A stretch of 64,000 bases of DNA from Actinomadura violacea (GCF_017573465.1 NZ_JAGEPF010000009.1:186001-250000), one strand, 5' to 3'; shown: positions 14,830-24,613, counted from the first letter of the stretch. Made by a program: numbers and translations. The notes: generated from the sequence alone by a model not told the origin.

Positions 14830-15524
14830 GTTCCCAGGTCGAGCACACCGATGTCGGCGCCTACGCGCTGGGGCTTCTCGAAGCCGGTGACCGGCGGGCC
14901 TTCGAGGCGCATCTGCGGGGGTGCGGGTTCTGCCAGGCCGAGCTGCGGGAGATGGGCTCGATGGCCGAGGCGCTCTCCGGGCTCGACCCGGCGGAGGCCG
15001 AGCCGCCCGGCGAACCCGCGGCGCCGCCCGCTCCGGTGATCGACATGGTGCGGCGCAGGCGGGCGGCGGACCGGCGCAGGCGACGCGTCGCGTACGCGGC
15101 GGGCGCGGCGGCGGCAGCCGCGCTGGTGGCGGTCGGCGTGGGCGTCGGGACGGCGCTCGGCGGCGACGGCGGGAAGCCACAGCAGCCTCCGGCGCAGGCG
15201 ATCGTCGGCGAGCGGCATCAGGCGGCGGACGCGCGGACCGGCGCGTCCGGCACCGTCGGCCTGGTGGACAAGAAGTGGGGCACGCAGGTGAGCTTCGAGC
15301 TCACCGGTGTGAAGGGCCCGCTCAAATGCCATCTGGAGGCGGTGTCGAAGTCGGGGGCGCGGTCGGTCGTCGGCGGATGGCGCGTGCCCGAGCCGGGATA
15401 CGGCGTCCCAGGGTCCCCGAAGCCGCTCGACATGCAGGGCGCGACCGAGCTCTCCCGTGGCGAGATCACCAGCTTCCAGGTGGTCGTGGACGGCGGCGGG
15501 ACGCTGCTCACCATCCCCGTCTGA
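14826..15524 (+). CDS. membrane zinc-finger anti-sigma factor
   Basis: The ATG overlaps the sigma-factor stop. Residues 1-45 hold the zinc-associated anti-sigma motif His29-x3-Cys33-x2-Cys36 (HLRGCGFC), preceded by VGAYALGLLEAGDRRAFEAH, typical of RskA/RslA-like proteins. One membrane helix lies near residues 90-110 after a basic stretch (RRRRAADRRRRR). The extracytoplasmic domain (about 120-232) resembles the RskA-type C-terminal domain. It should hold the ECF sigma factor at the membrane and release it on a cell-surface signal, usually by regulated proteolysis. Confidence 0.88.
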   Translation: MSSQVEHTDVGAYALGLLEAGDRRAFEAHLRGCGFCQAELREMGSMAEALSGLDPAEAEPPGEPAAPPAPVIDMVRRRRAADRRRRRVAYAAGAAAAAALVAVGVGVGTALGGDGGKPQQPPAQAIVGERHQAADARTGASGTVGLVDKKWGTQVSFELTGVKGPLKCHLEAVSKSGARSVVGGWRVPEPGYGVPGSPKPLDMQGATELSRGEITSFQVVVDGGGTLLTIPV

Positions 15525-15574
15525 CCGCCGAAACCGTTCGCGCCGCCCACCGGGCCGCCCGATAACCTTGGGGC

Positions 15575-16867
15575 ATGCCCTCTCCGCACTGGAACGCCCC
15601 GGTCGCCGACGGCCCGGTCGACGCCACCGTCCGGCTGCCCGGCTCCAAGTCGATGACGAACCGGGCGCTGATCCTGGCGGCGCTCGCCGAGGAGCCGGTG
15701 CGCATCGCCCGGCCGCTGCACAGCCGCGACACCGAGCTGATGGCGGACGCGCTGCGCGCGCTCGGCGCGAGCATCGAGGAGGCCGAGGGGGCGTCCTCGG
15801 CGGCGGAGAGCGACTGGCGGACCGTGCCGGGCGGGCTGCGCGGGCCCGCGCGCGTGGACACCGGGCTCGCCGGGACGGTGATGCGGTTCGTGCCGCCCGT
15901 CGCGGCGCTCGCCGCCGGCGACGTCGCGATCGACGGCGACCCCTACGCCCGCAAGCGGCCGATGGGCCCGATCATCGCCGCGCTGCGCGCGCTCGGCGTC
16001 GCGATCGACGACGGCGGGCGCGGCGCGCTGCCGTTCACCGTGCACGGCACCGGCGCCGTCGACGGCGGGCCCGTGACGATCGACGCGTCCGGGTCGTCGC
16101 AGCTGGTGTCCGGGCTGCTGCTGGCCGCGCCGCGGTTCGGCAAGGGCGTGGAGGTGCGGCACGAGGGGCCGCCGGTGCCGTCCGCGCCGCACCTGGAGAT
16201 GACCGTCCGGATGCTCCGCGACCGTGGCGTCGCGGTCGAGACCGAACGGGACGTGTGGCGGGTCGCGCCGGGGCCCGTCCGCGGCGGCGAGTGGACGATC
16301 GAGCCCGACCTGTCGAACGCCGCCCAGTTCCTCGGCGCTGCGCTCGTCACCGGCGGGCGCGTCACGGTCCCGGACTGGCCGGCCGACACCGCGCAGCCCG
16401 GCGACGCGCTGCGCGGCCTGCTCGCCCGGATGGGCGCGGGCGTCGAGCTCGGCCCGGACGGGCTGACCGTCCGCGGGCCCGGCGGGTTCGGCGGGCTGGA
16501 GGCCGACCTGCACGACGTCGGGGAGCTGACCCCGGTGCTCGCGGCGCTCGCCGCGCTCGCGGACTCCCCGTCCCGGCTGACCGGCATCGCGCACCTGCGC
16601 GGCCACGAGACCGACCGGCTGGCGGCGCTCGTCACGGAGATCAACGGGCTCGGCGGGGACGTCCGGGAGCTGCCGGACGGCCTGGAGATCCGGCCGCGCC
16701 CGCTGCACGGCGGCGTCTTCCGCACCTACGACGACCACCGGATGGTGATGGCCGCGGCGGTGCTGGGGCTGGCCGTCCCGGGCGTCGAGGTGGAGAATCC
16801 CGCCACGGTGGGCAAGACACTTCCAGGCTTCACCGAGCTGTGGGCGTCGATGCGGGCGTCCGCCTGA
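15575..16867 (+). CDS. aroA: 3-phosphoshikimate 1-carboxyvinyltransferase (EPSP synthase)
   Basis: The sixth step of the shikimate pathway: it joins phosphoenolpyruvate and shikimate 3-phosphate to give EPSP. The 430-residue protein shows the conserved [16 protein letters not shown] near 18-33, [14 protein letters not shown] near 95, KRPMGPI near 127, [12 protein letters not shown] near 171, and a C-terminal [10 protein letters not shown] near 408. A TAACCT -10-like box ends 6 bases before ATG 15575, so the transcript may be leaderless. The gene is followed closely by rsgA on the same strand, a frequent actinobacterial order. Confidence 0.96.
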   Translation: MPSPHWNAPVADGPVDATVRLPGSKSMTNRALILAALAEEPVRIARPLHSRDTELMADALRALGASIEEAEGASSAAESDWRTVPGGLRGPARVDTGLAGTVMRFVPPVAALAAGDVAIDGDPYARKRPMGPIIAALRALGVAIDDGGRGALPFTVHGTGAVDGGPVTIDASGSSQLVSGLLLAAPRFGKGVEVRHEGPPVPSAPHLEMTVRMLRDRGVAVETERDVWRVAPGPVRGGEWTIEPDLSNAAQFLGAALVTGGRVTVPDWPADTAQPGDALRGLLARMGAGVELGPDGLTVRGPGGFGGLEADLHDVGELTPVLAALAALADSPSRLTGIAHLRGHETDRLAALVTEINGLGGDVRELPDGLEIRPRPLHGGVFRTYDDHRMVMAAAVLGLAVPGVEVENPATVGKTLPGFTELWASMRASA

Positions 16868-16918
16868 GAGCGGCGCCCGCCTGAGAGCAGCGCCTGCTCA
16901 AGAACGGAGATCGGACCA

Positions 16919-17926
16919 CTGGCACGACGAGTACAGGACTACGACGAGGACGACGTCCGGGTGCGGCCCGGGCGCCGCGGGTCGCGGCCGCGCACCCGCC
17001 GCCGCCCGGCGCACGAGGACGCCTCGGCCGGGTTCGTGACGGCGGTCGACCGCGGCCGCTACCGCTGCCTGGTGGGCGCCGGGAGCGGCGGCGAGCGGGC
17101 CGTCACCGCGATGCGGGCGCGCGAGCTCGGCCGCAAGGGCGTGGTGGTCGGCGACCGGGTCGCGCTGGTCGGGGACGTGTCCGGCGCGCAGGACACGCTC
17201 GCCCGGATCGTCCGGGTGGAGCCGCGGGCGTCGTCGCTGCGCCGCACCGCCGACGACACCGACCCGTTCGAGCGGATCATCGTCGCGAACGCCGACCAGC
17301 TGGTGATCGTGACGGCGCTGGCCGACCCGGAGCCGCGGCCCCGGATGATCGACCGGCAGCTCGTCGCCGGCTACGACGCGGGGATGGACCCGCTGCTCGT
17401 CCTCACCAAGGCCGACCTCGCCGACCCGGCGGGCCTGGTCGCCGAGTACGCGCCGCTCGGCGTCCCGTACGTGGTGACCCGGCGCGGCGGCGACCTCGAC
17501 GAGCTGCGCGGGCACCTGTCCGGCCGGATGAGCGTGCTCGTCGGGCACTCCGGCGTCGGGAAGTCGACGCTGGTCAACGCGCTGGTCCCGGACGCGGAGC
17601 GGGCCGTCAGCCACGTGAACGCGGTGACCGGCCGGGGCCGGCACACCTCGTCGTCGGCGATCGCGCTGGAGCTGCCCGGCGGCGACGGCTGGATCATCGA
17701 CACCCCGGGGGTGCGCAGCTTCGGGCTCGCGCACGTCGAGCCGGAGAACGTGATCAACGCGTTCGAGGACCTGGCGGAGGGCGCGGCGGAGCGCTGCCCG
17801 CCGCTCTGCGACCACCTGCAGGAGTCCTGCGGCCTGGACGGCTGGGTCGAGGACGGGCACGCCAGCCGGGCCCGGCTGGACTCGCTGCGCCGGCTGCTCG
17901 CCGCCCGCGAGGGCGAGCCGGAGTAG
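16919..17926 (+). CDS. rsgA: ribosome small-subunit-dependent GTPase A, probable CTG start
   Basis: A circularly permuted GTPase that matures the 30S subunit. It has an OB fold at the N-terminus, a GHSGVGKSTL P-loop, DTPGVRSFGL, and a C-terminal zinc site (CPPLCDHLQESCG). No ATG, GTG or TTG gives the conserved N-terminus. Starting at CTG 16919, with GGAG 9 bases upstream, yields a short basic leader and then DYDEDDVRVRPGRRGSRPRT, matching the EDDxRVRP start of relatives. The first standard start (GTG 16961) would remove that conserved block. The frame and identity are certain; the CTG start is inference. It lies 51 bases after aroA. Confidence 0.9.
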   Translation: MARRVQDYDEDDVRVRPGRRGSRPRTRRRPAHEDASAGFVTAVDRGRYRCLVGAGSGGERAVTAMRARELGRKGVVVGDRVALVGDVSGAQDTLARIVRVEPRASSLRRTADDTDPFERIIVANADQLVIVTALADPEPRPRMIDRQLVAGYDAGMDPLLVLTKADLADPAGLVAEYAPLGVPYVVTRRGGDLDELRGHLSGRMSVLVGHSGVGKSTLVNALVPDAERAVSHVNAVTGRGRHTSSSAIALELPGGDGWIIDTPGVRSFGLAHVEPENVINAFEDLAEGAAERCPPLCDHLQESCGLDGWVEDGHASRARLDSLRRLLAAREGEPE

Positions 17927-17959
17927 CCGCCGGCCCGGCGAACCGGGGCGAAATGGCCC

Positions 17960-17987
17960 TTCACTCCGCGTGAGACGTCGGTATCGT
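17960..17987 (+). promoter_or_regulatory. putative promoter of the Ser/Thr kinase gene (leaderless)
   Basis: TTCACT (17960-17965), a 16-base spacer and TATCGT (17982-17987) end 7 bases before ATG 17995. No ribosome site is present, so a leaderless message is likely. Confidence 0.4.
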
Positions 17988-17994
17988 CGCCTGC

Positions 17995-19680
17995 ATGCCG
18001 CGCACGATCCACGATGGCCGCTACGAGCTCCTGGACGAGCTCGGCCGCGGCGGCATGGGCGTGGTCTGGCGCGCCCTCGACACGCTGCTGGGCCGCGAGG
18101 TCGCGGTCAAGGAGGTGACCCCGCCGCGCGGCCTGGACGGGACGCAGGCCGAGCACGTGAACGCGCGGACGATCCGGGAGGCGCGGGCGGCGGCCCGGCT
18201 CCGCCACGCCGGCATCGTGACGGTGCACGACGTCGTCCTGGAGGACGGCCGGCCCTGGATCGTGATGGACCTGGTGCAGGCGCCCGGCCTGGACGCCGTG
18301 ATCAGGCGGGACGGCCCGCTGCCCCCGGACCGGGTCGCGCGGATCGGGCTGGACCTGCTGGACGCGCTGCGGGCGGCGCACAAGGCCGACGTGGTGCACC
18401 GCGACGTCAAGCCGGCGAACGTCCTGCTGGGCGCGGAGCACGCCGTCCTCACCGACTTCGGCGTCGCCACGATGACCGGCGAGGACACGCTCACGCAGAC
18501 CGGCGCGATCGTCGGCTCCCCCGCCTACCTGTCGCCCGAGCAGGCGCGCCGGGAGGACGCCACCCCGGCGTCGGACCTGTGGTCGCTCGGCGCCACCCTC
18601 TACGCGGCGGTCGAGGGCCGCCGCCCGTACGAGCGCCCCGACATCTACGGCCTGATGGGGGCGCTGCTCCAGGACGAGCCGGACCCGCCGCGCCGCGCCG
18701 GACCGCTGCGGCCGGTCCTGCACGGCCTGCTCCGCCGGGACCCGCGCGAGCGGCTCTCCCACGACGAGGCGGAGCGGCTGCTGCGCGCCGCGGCGGCTCC
18801 CCCGGAGCCGCGGCATGAGGGCCACGATCCGACGGTCGACCCGTCGCCGAACCCGTCCCCGGCGCCGGTGCCTCCGGCTCCCGAGCCCCCGGGACCGCCC
18901 CCTGCGGGCCCGCATCCGAACCCGGGGCCGTGGCGGCCCGACAGCACCATCGAGCCGAGCGACCAGAGGACCCTGCCGCCGCACCCCGTCCCGCCGCGTC
19001 CTGATCCGGGGCCGGGGCCTTCACCGTCCCCCGTACCGCCCGCCCCTGGACCCGAGCCCGGACCTCGGCGGCGGCGGTGGGAGCTGATCGTTCCGGCCGG
19101 GATCTTCGCGGCGGCGCTGGTCGCGGCGGCCGTGGTGCTCGCGGTGTTCCTCGACGGCGGCGGGAACGGCGGGCCCGGCCGCACGCCGAGCGCCCGCCCG
19201 TCGGCCGGCGCGGGTTCAGGAGTACCGGCGGGCTACCGGCTGTACCGGGGGTCGGCGTTCCTGGCGGCGGTGCCGGACGGGTGGAAGGCCGACGGCGAGG
19301 GCGACGCGGTCACCTTCACCGCCCCCGAGCAGGGCGCGACGCGCGGCGTGGCCGTGACGCGCGCGAAGCCCGGCCCGTTCGACACCACCGACCCCGGGGA
19401 CGCGCTCGCCGAGGCGGCGAAGTCCTTCGCCGGCAAGGACTCCGGCTACACCGACTACCGCCAGGTGGGATTCGACCGGAACGTGTCCTACCGGGGCGGG
19501 AAGGCGGCCGAGCTCGAGTTCACGTTCACCGAGAACGGCAAGCCCGCCCGGGCGCGGGTGCGCGTGTTCCCGTTCGACGGCGTGCTGTACCAGGTGGTCC
19601 TGGCCGCCGACCAGGCGCACTGGAACGAGACGGTGCCCGCCTACGAGACGCTCCTCGGCACCTTCCGCGCCTCCAGCTGA
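17995..19680 (+). CDS. PknB-type membrane Ser/Thr protein kinase
   Basis: The kinase domain covers residues 10-265: Gly loop LGRGGMGVVW at 16-25, catalytic Lys39 (AVKEV), HRDVKPAN at 135-142, DFG at 154-156, and an activation loop with several Thr ending SPAYLSPE. A Pro-rich linker (about 275-355) precedes one membrane helix near 362-385. The outer domain (about 420-560) is not PASTA but a compact beta-rich domain of unknown ligand. It probably phosphorylates cytoplasmic proteins in response to an outside cue. It stands alone, and its substrate cannot be read from context. Confidence 0.92.
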   Translation: MPRTIHDGRYELLDELGRGGMGVVWRALDTLLGREVAVKEVTPPRGLDGTQAEHVNARTIREARAAARLRHAGIVTVHDVVLEDGRPWIVMDLVQAPGLDAVIRRDGPLPPDRVARIGLDLLDALRAAHKADVVHRDVKPANVLLGAEHAVLTDFGVATMTGEDTLTQTGAIVGSPAYLSPEQARREDATPASDLWSLGATLYAAVEGRRPYERPDIYGLMGALLQDEPDPPRRAGPLRPVLHGLLRRDPRERLSHDEAERLLRAAAAPPEPRHEGHDPTVDPSPNPSPAPVPPAPEPPGPPPAGPHPNPGPWRPDSTIEPSDQRTLPPHPVPPRPDPGPGPSPSPVPPAPGPEPGPRRRRWELIVPAGIFAAALVAAAVVLAVFLDGGGNGGPGRTPSARPSAGAGSGVPAGYRLYRGSAFLAAVPDGWKADGEGDAVTFTAPEQGATRGVAVTRAKPGPFDTTDPGDALAEAAKSFAGKDSGYTDYRQVGFDRNVSYRGGKAAELEFTFTENGKPARARVRVFPFDGVLYQVVLAADQAHWNETVPAYETLLGTFRASS

Positions 19681-19702
19681 GCGACCGCGGCCGGTCCCGG
19701 GC

Positions 19703-20554
19703 TCAGCCGGCCGGCGGCTCGCCGAACAGGCCGCGGGCGCGGGTCTCCGCCTCGTTCAGGGCGCGGACGTGCTCGGGCGCCAGCTCCTCCACGCACCGGG
19801 TCATCTCCTCGGTGACGTGGCTGAACGCGCTCTCCTCGGCGGCGCGCAGCGCGGCCCGCACGCTCGCGGACCGGGCGCCGAGCGCGGCCCACTCCAGCTC
19901 CAGCCGGGCGACGGCCTCCTCGAACGCGCGGGCCGTCCCGGCGCCCGCGTCCTTCAGCTCGTCCGGAATCGGGCCGCGGCCGGACCTGCGGGCCTGCGCG
20001 GACAGCGCGGAGATGCGGCTGGCGAGCGCCAGGCCCTCGCGGGCCAGCGGCAGCACCTCGGTGATCAGGTCGGTGACGGCCCGGGCCAGCTCCTCCACCC
20101 GGGTGAGCAGGGTCTGCGTCGCCTGCTCCAGCGCGGCGGAGGTGCGCGCGGCGACGCGTTCGGCCACGTCCCGGCGGCTGCGCGACAGCACCGGGACGAC
20201 GTCGCTGTCCAGCCGGCGGCGCAGCTCCTCCTCGCGGGCGGCGCGGCCGTCCGGGCCGGTGCGCTCCGCCCAGTCCGCCCAGAGCCGGTCAAGGCGCTCG
20301 TCGCCGGACGCGGCGATCTCCGCGGTGATCTCCTCCATCGCCTCCCCGGCCCGGGCCTTCAGCCGCTCCACCCGCCCGTACAGGGCCTCCCGTTTGAACG
20401 GGTCGTTCAGCTCGTTCAGCTGCGCCTGGAGGCGGCGGGAGACGTCGATGGCGTGCTCGGCCAGGGGGACGAGGCGGTCGGCGAGCTCGTCGAGCGTCCG
20501 CGCGCGGCGCGGATCGGTCAGCTCGGCGACCCACTCGGGCAGTTCGTGGGCCAT
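19703..20554 (-). CDS. conserved hypothetical coiled-coil protein
   Basis: A 283-residue, almost fully helical and highly charged protein with long heptad-like stretches (EREALYGRVERLKARAGEA-type segments, then LTRVEELARAVTDLITEVLP in the middle). No membrane helix, signal peptide or enzyme motif is visible. It begins MAHELPEWVAELTDP at ATG 20554. A GTG at 20587 would add 11 residues of low conservation value. I do not recognise a family. A structural or dynamin-stalk-like role is possible but unsupported. It is divergent from hisN. Confidence 0.65.
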   Translation of the reverse strand: MAHELPEWVAELTDPRRARTLDELADRLVPLAEHAIDVSRRLQAQLNELNDPFKREALYGRVERLKARAGEAMEEITAEIAASGDERLDRLWADWAERTGPDGRAAREEELRRRLDSDVVPVLSRSRRDVAERVAARTSAALEQATQTLLTRVEELARAVTDLITEVLPLAREGLALASRISALSAQARRSGRGPIPDELKDAGAGTARAFEEAVARLELEWAALGARSASVRAALRAAEESAFSHVTEEMTRCVEELAPEHVRALNEAETRARGLFGEPPAG

Positions 20555-20679
20555 GCGCCCATGCTGCCAGGCGCCCGCGCCCGGCACCGGCCGCCGCGCC
20601 TCACGGGCGGGCCGAAAAGCCGTAACGGCCCGGGGTGAGTGTGTCGGTGCGGGCCGTGATCGCGGTAGCGTGGCACGCC

Positions 20680-21483
20680 GTGGCGGGCTATTCCGATGAC
20701 CTGCGTCTCGCGCATGTGCTGGCGGACGGGGCCGACGACATCACGACCAGGCGTTTCCGCGCCCTCGATCTGGACATCGAGACCAAGCCGGACCTGACGC
20801 CGGTCAGCGACGCCGACCGCAGCGTGGAGGAGCAGATCCGCGGCACGCTGAAGCGGGCCCGGCCGCGGGACGCGGTGCTCGGCGAGGAGTACGGCCGGAC
20901 CGGGTACGGCAACCGGTGCTGGATCATCGACCCGATCGACGCCACGAAGAACTTCGTGCGCGGCGTCCCGGTGTGGGCGACGCTGATCGCGCTGATGGAG
21001 AACGACGAGATCGTCGTCGGGGTGGTGTCGGCGCCGTCGCTGAACCGGCGCTGGTGGGCGGCGCGCGGCGGCGGTGCCTGGTCAGGCCGGAGCCTGACCC
21101 GGGCGAGCCGGATGACGGTGTCGGCGGTGGCGGAGATGTCGGACGCGTCGCTGTCGTTCTCCAGCCTGAGCGGCTGGGAGGAGCAGGGCCGGCTGCCGCA
21201 CTTCCTCGACCTGACGCGGCAGGTGTGGCGGACGCGGGCGTTCGGCGACTTCTGGTCGCACATGATGGTGGCCGAGGGCGCTATCGACATCTCCACCGAG
21301 CCCGAGGTGTCGCTGTGGGACCTCGCGGCGCTCCAGGTGATCGTGGAGGAGGCGGGCGGGATGTTCACCGACCTGTCCGGGGTGCCGGGGCCGGACGGCG
21401 GCAGCGTGGTGTGCACCAACGGCCTGCTGCACGCCGAGGTGCTGCGCACCCTCGGCGGCGGGCAGCTGTCCCTGCGCGTCTGA
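20680..21483 (+). CDS. hisN: histidinol-phosphatase, inositol-monophosphatase family
   Basis: It matches actinobacterial HisN, which removes phosphate from L-histidinol phosphate in histidine synthesis. The sequence shows DDLRLAHVLADGAD near 7, TKPDLTPVSDADRSVE near 35, the metal-binding GEEYG near 69, and DPIDATKNFVRG near 84, with a second metal site in WDLAALQVIVEEAGG. GTG at 20680 is chosen because homologues begin just before YSDDLRLAH and because a TAGCGT -10-like box lies 8 bases upstream (leaderless). A longer frame to 20635 exists without support. No other his gene is near. Confidence 0.9.
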   Translation: MAGYSDDLRLAHVLADGADDITTRRFRALDLDIETKPDLTPVSDADRSVEEQIRGTLKRARPRDAVLGEEYGRTGYGNRCWIIDPIDATKNFVRGVPVWATLIALMENDEIVVGVVSAPSLNRRWWAARGGGAWSGRSLTRASRMTVSAVAEMSDASLSFSSLSGWEEQGRLPHFLDLTRQVWRTRAFGDFWSHMMVAEGAIDISTEPEVSLWDLAALQVIVEEAGGMFTDLSGVPGPDGGSVVCTNGLLHAEVLRTLGGGQLSLRV

Positions 21484-21628
21484 CGGCGCCGCCGCGCGTC
21501 TGAGGGCGCCTCCGGCGGCGTCCGGGGCCTCCGATGGCTGGCCTCGCACCCGACTCGCGACATATCGTGGAACAGCGGTCGCGGGACGGCCGTTGTACAG
21601 GTGGGCGGCCCGTAAACGGAGGTAACTG

Positions 21629-21820
21629 ATGTCGACCAAGACCAAGGTAGTGATCGGTGGAGTCGTCGTCGGCTTCCTGACCCTGTTCGTGTTCCCGTGG
21701 TGGCTGAGCGCGCTGATCATCCTGGGCGTGCTCGGCGCGCCGCTCGCCGGCTACCTCATGCTCGACCCGTCGCAGCGCAAGCGGGTCCGCGCGCAGGGCC
21801 GCAAGCGCCTGGGCAGCTGA
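21629..21820 (+). CDS. small membrane protein, 63 aa
   Basis: A 63-residue protein with two closely spaced hydrophobic segments (VVIGGVVVGFLTLFVFPWWL and LIILGVLGAPLAGYLML) and a basic tail (QRKRVRAQGRKRLG). An ideal GGAGG lies 6 bases before ATG 21629, so it is almost surely expressed. Small proteins of this kind are common in actinomycetes, but I cannot name a function. The basic end should face the cytoplasm. Confidence 0.8.
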   Translation: MSTKTKVVIGGVVVGFLTLFVFPWWLSALIILGVLGAPLAGYLMLDPSQRKRVRAQGRKRLGS

Positions 21821-21873
21821 TCGGATCGATCCCCGTCCGGCTCCGCGCGTCCCGTACGCCCTAGCATTCGCCT

Positions 21874-23061
21874 GTGGCGGAGATGCGGATCGGCGTCGTC
21901 GGGGCCGGGATCCTGGGGCTGGCCATCGCGCGGCGGCTGGCGGAGACGCGGCCCGGCGCGCAGGTGACCGTGCTCGACAAGGAGGCCCGCGTCGCGGCCC
22001 ATCAGACGGGCCACAACAGCGGTGTCGCCCACGCGGGCCTCTACTACGCGCCCGGTTCGCTGAAGGCGACCCTGTGCCGCCGCGGCATCGGGCTGCTGAA
22101 GGACTACTGCGCGGAGAAGGGCCTGCCGTACGAGGAGTGCGGCAAGGTCGTCGTGGCGCGGGACGCGGGCGAGCTGGGTCCGCTGGACGAGATCGAGCGC
22201 CGCGCCACCGCCAACGGGGTGCCCGGGCTGCGGCGGCTGACCGGCTCGGAGCTGCGCGAGATCGAGCCGCACGCCGCCGGGGTCGCGGCGCTGCACTCCC
22301 CCACCACCGCCATCGTCGACTTTCCGGCGGTGGCGCGCGCGTTCGCCGCCGACGTCACCGCCGCGGGCGGCGAGGTGCGGCTGGGCTTCGAGGTCGTCCG
22401 GCTGGGCCGGGCGGGCGACCGCGTCCGGGTCGGCTCACCGGACGAGGAACTGCTCTTCGACCGGTTGATCGTGTGCGCGGGCCTGCAGTCCGACCGGGTC
22501 GCGCGGCTGGCGGGCGACGCGTCCGGGCCGGCGATCGTCCCTTTCCGCGGCGAGTACTACCGGCTCGTCCCGTCGCGGACGGACCTGGTCCGCGGGCTGA
22601 TCTACCCGGTGCCCGACCCGCGGTACCCGTTCCTCGGCGTCCACTTCACGCGCCGCGTGGACGGCGGCGTCGACGTCGGCCCGAACGCCGTGCTGGCGCT
22701 CGCCCGGGAGGGCTACCGGCGCCGCGACGTCCGTCCCGCCGACCTGTGGGAGACGCTGCGCTTCCCCGGCTTCCGGCACCTCGCCCGGCGGCACTGGCGG
22801 ACGGGCGCGAAGGAGCTGTACGGGTCGGCGGTCAAGCGGGCGTTCGTCGCGCAGGCGCGCGGGTTCGTGCCGGAGCTGACCGCGGACGACGTCGTCGCCG
22901 CGCCCGCGGGCGTCCGGGCCCAGGCGGTGGACCCGGACGGCTCGCTCGTCGACGACTTCCGCATCGGCCGCGCCGGCCCCGTCGTGACGGTCCGCAACGC
23001 CCCCTCCCCCGCCGCGACCTCCTCGCTGGCGATCGCGGAACACGTCACCGCGCACCTTTGA
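21874..23061 (+). CDS. lhgO: L-2-hydroxyglutarate oxidase
   Basis: A 395-residue FAD-dependent oxidoreductase with the dinucleotide site GVVGAGILGLAIAR near 6-19 and the family signatures HNSGVAHAGLYY near 48 and FRGEYYRL near 224. LhgO oxidises L-2-hydroxyglutarate, a side product of metabolism, to 2-oxoglutarate and feeds electrons to the membrane quinone pool. The GTG start at 21874 follows a TAGCAT -10-like box by 6 bases (leaderless candidate). It converges with the carboxylesterase with a gap of only 4 bases. Confidence 0.9.
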   Translation: MAEMRIGVVGAGILGLAIARRLAETRPGAQVTVLDKEARVAAHQTGHNSGVAHAGLYYAPGSLKATLCRRGIGLLKDYCAEKGLPYEECGKVVVARDAGELGPLDEIERRATANGVPGLRRLTGSELREIEPHAAGVAALHSPTTAIVDFPAVARAFAADVTAAGGEVRLGFEVVRLGRAGDRVRVGSPDEELLFDRLIVCAGLQSDRVARLAGDASGPAIVPFRGEYYRLVPSRTDLVRGLIYPVPDPRYPFLGVHFTRRVDGGVDVGPNAVLALAREGYRRRDVRPADLWETLRFPGFRHLARRHWRTGAKELYGSAVKRAFVAQARGFVPELTADDVVAAPAGVRAQAVDPDGSLVDDFRIGRAGPVVTVRNAPSPAATSSLAIAEHVTAHL

Positions 23062-23065
23062 ACCG

Positions 23066-24538
23066 TCAGGGCCAGAGCTTGCGGTCGTCGCCGCGCGGGT
23101 CGTGGACGATCTCGTCGGACGGGTGGCCGAAGAGCTTCACCGTGCGGGCGGACGCGTCGAAGCGGTCCCAGCCGGGGTCGCCGTCCACCGCGAACGACAC
23201 CCAGGCGCGGTGCATGCGGCCGGCGAGATCCTGCGGCGGGTTCGGGCCGGCGAGGCCATCGGGCTCGCTGGCCAGGTTGTCGAAGACGAAGCCGAGTTCG
23301 AGCGCGTGGCAGGCGCCGAGGTCGTGGTTCGGGGACCGCCAGCCGAACTCGTACATCCACGTCCCGCCGGTGCCGCCGGACGCGGCGTGCCGCTCGGCAA
23401 GCCGGTTCGCCGGGATGCGGAACAGGCTGTCGGTGATGATCGTCGCCATCAGCTCGCCGGGCGTGAGGCCGGGGTGCCGGTCCCGGTAGGCGGCCGACAC
23501 CGCGGTGGGCACGCCCATCCCGGCGGTCGCGGCGAACACCAGATCGTCGGTGAGGGCGGCGGCGATGCCGGTCGGCATCAGGAACAGCCGGAACTCCTCG
23601 GAGGTGTAGCCGGTGAGCAGGTCGACGCCGCGTCCGGCGCCGGCGCCGACGGCGTCCTCGGGCCGCCGCTTGAGCAGTTCGCCGTCCAGCACCGGAGTGA
23701 GGGACATGCCGCCCGCGGCGGTGGTGACGCCCCAGCGGCCCGGGTCGGGCAGCGCGGTGACCTCGGCGGCCACCGCGGACTGCACGGGCATGATCGCGGC
23801 GGGGTCGAGCGCGGCGAACCCCTCGGCGGTCGGTTCGACGCCGAGCCGCGCGGCCATCTCCTTGGTGACGAGCAGGGCGTCCGCCGGGTCCTGCACGATG
23901 GCGCCGGCGCCGCTCTGCGCGATCGCGCGGTGGAACAGGCCGAGGTCGAGGGAGAGCAGCGTGCTGACGCTCATCGCGCCCGCGGACTCCCCGAACACCG
24001 TGACGCGGGCGGGGTCGCCGCCGAACGCGGCGATGTTGTCGCGGACCCATTCCAGCGCGAAGATCTGGTCGAGCAGGCCCCGGTTGGACGGGGCGCCGGG
24101 CAGATACGCGAAGCCCTCGACGCCGAGCCGGTAGTTGATGCTCACGCAGACGACGCCGTCGCGGGCGAAGTTGTGGCCGTTGTAGACGTCGACGCCGCCG
24201 GACCCGTTGCGGAACGCGCCGCCGTGGATCCACACCATGACCGGCAGTCCTGACGCGCCGGGCTCGGGCGTCCAGACGTTCAGGTTGAGGCAGTCGTCGC
24301 CAGGCACGACCGGGTCGGGCAGGAGCCGGTCATAGGGGCGCGGGTAGGGAGGCTTGGGGACGGTGGGGCCGTACTCGGTGGCGTCGCGGACGCCGTCCCA
24401 CGGCTCGTGCGGCTGCGGCGCCCGGAACCTGTTCGGGCCGAACGGCGGCGCCGCGTAGGGAATGCCCAGGAAGGCGGTGACGCCGTCTCTGGTGGTGCCG
24501 CGAACCTCGCCGTACGCCGTCCGAACGACCGCCGCCAT
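23066..24538 (-). CDS. type B carboxylesterase
   Basis: A 490-residue alpha/beta hydrolase of the carboxylesterase/para-nitrobenzyl-esterase family. It has an oxyanion segment MVWIHGGAF near 108, nucleophile Ser in FGESAGAMS near 191, and a likely catalytic Glu in the TSEEFR region and His near HDLGACHALE. EDCLN is replaced by DDCLNLNVW near 81. It has no signal peptide, so it acts in the cytoplasm on esters of unknown type. It lies just downstream of the tetR gene on the same strand (75-base gap) and might belong to the same regulon. Confidence 0.9.
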   Translation of the reverse strand: MAAVVRTAYGEVRGTTRDGVTAFLGIPYAAPPFGPNRFRAPQPHEPWDGVRDATEYGPTVPKPPYPRPYDRLLPDPVVPGDDCLNLNVWTPEPGASGLPVMVWIHGGAFRNGSGGVDVYNGHNFARDGVVCVSINYRLGVEGFAYLPGAPSNRGLLDQIFALEWVRDNIAAFGGDPARVTVFGESAGAMSVSTLLSLDLGLFHRAIAQSGAGAIVQDPADALLVTKEMAARLGVEPTAEGFAALDPAAIMPVQSAVAAEVTALPDPGRWGVTTAAGGMSLTPVLDGELLKRRPEDAVGAGAGRGVDLLTGYTSEEFRLFLMPTGIAAALTDDLVFAATAGMGVPTAVSAAYRDRHPGLTPGELMATIITDSLFRIPANRLAERHAASGGTGGTWMYEFGWRSPNHDLGACHALELGFVFDNLASEPDGLAGPNPPQDLAGRMHRAWVSFAVDGDPGWDRFDASARTVKLFGHPSDEIVHDPRGDDRKLWP

Positions 24539-24613
24539 GCCGCGCCTCCGATTCTAGAACGAAATTCGACAATCAGAGGGTACGGGACGGGCCCCGTGGG
24601 CGGAATGGGCGAT

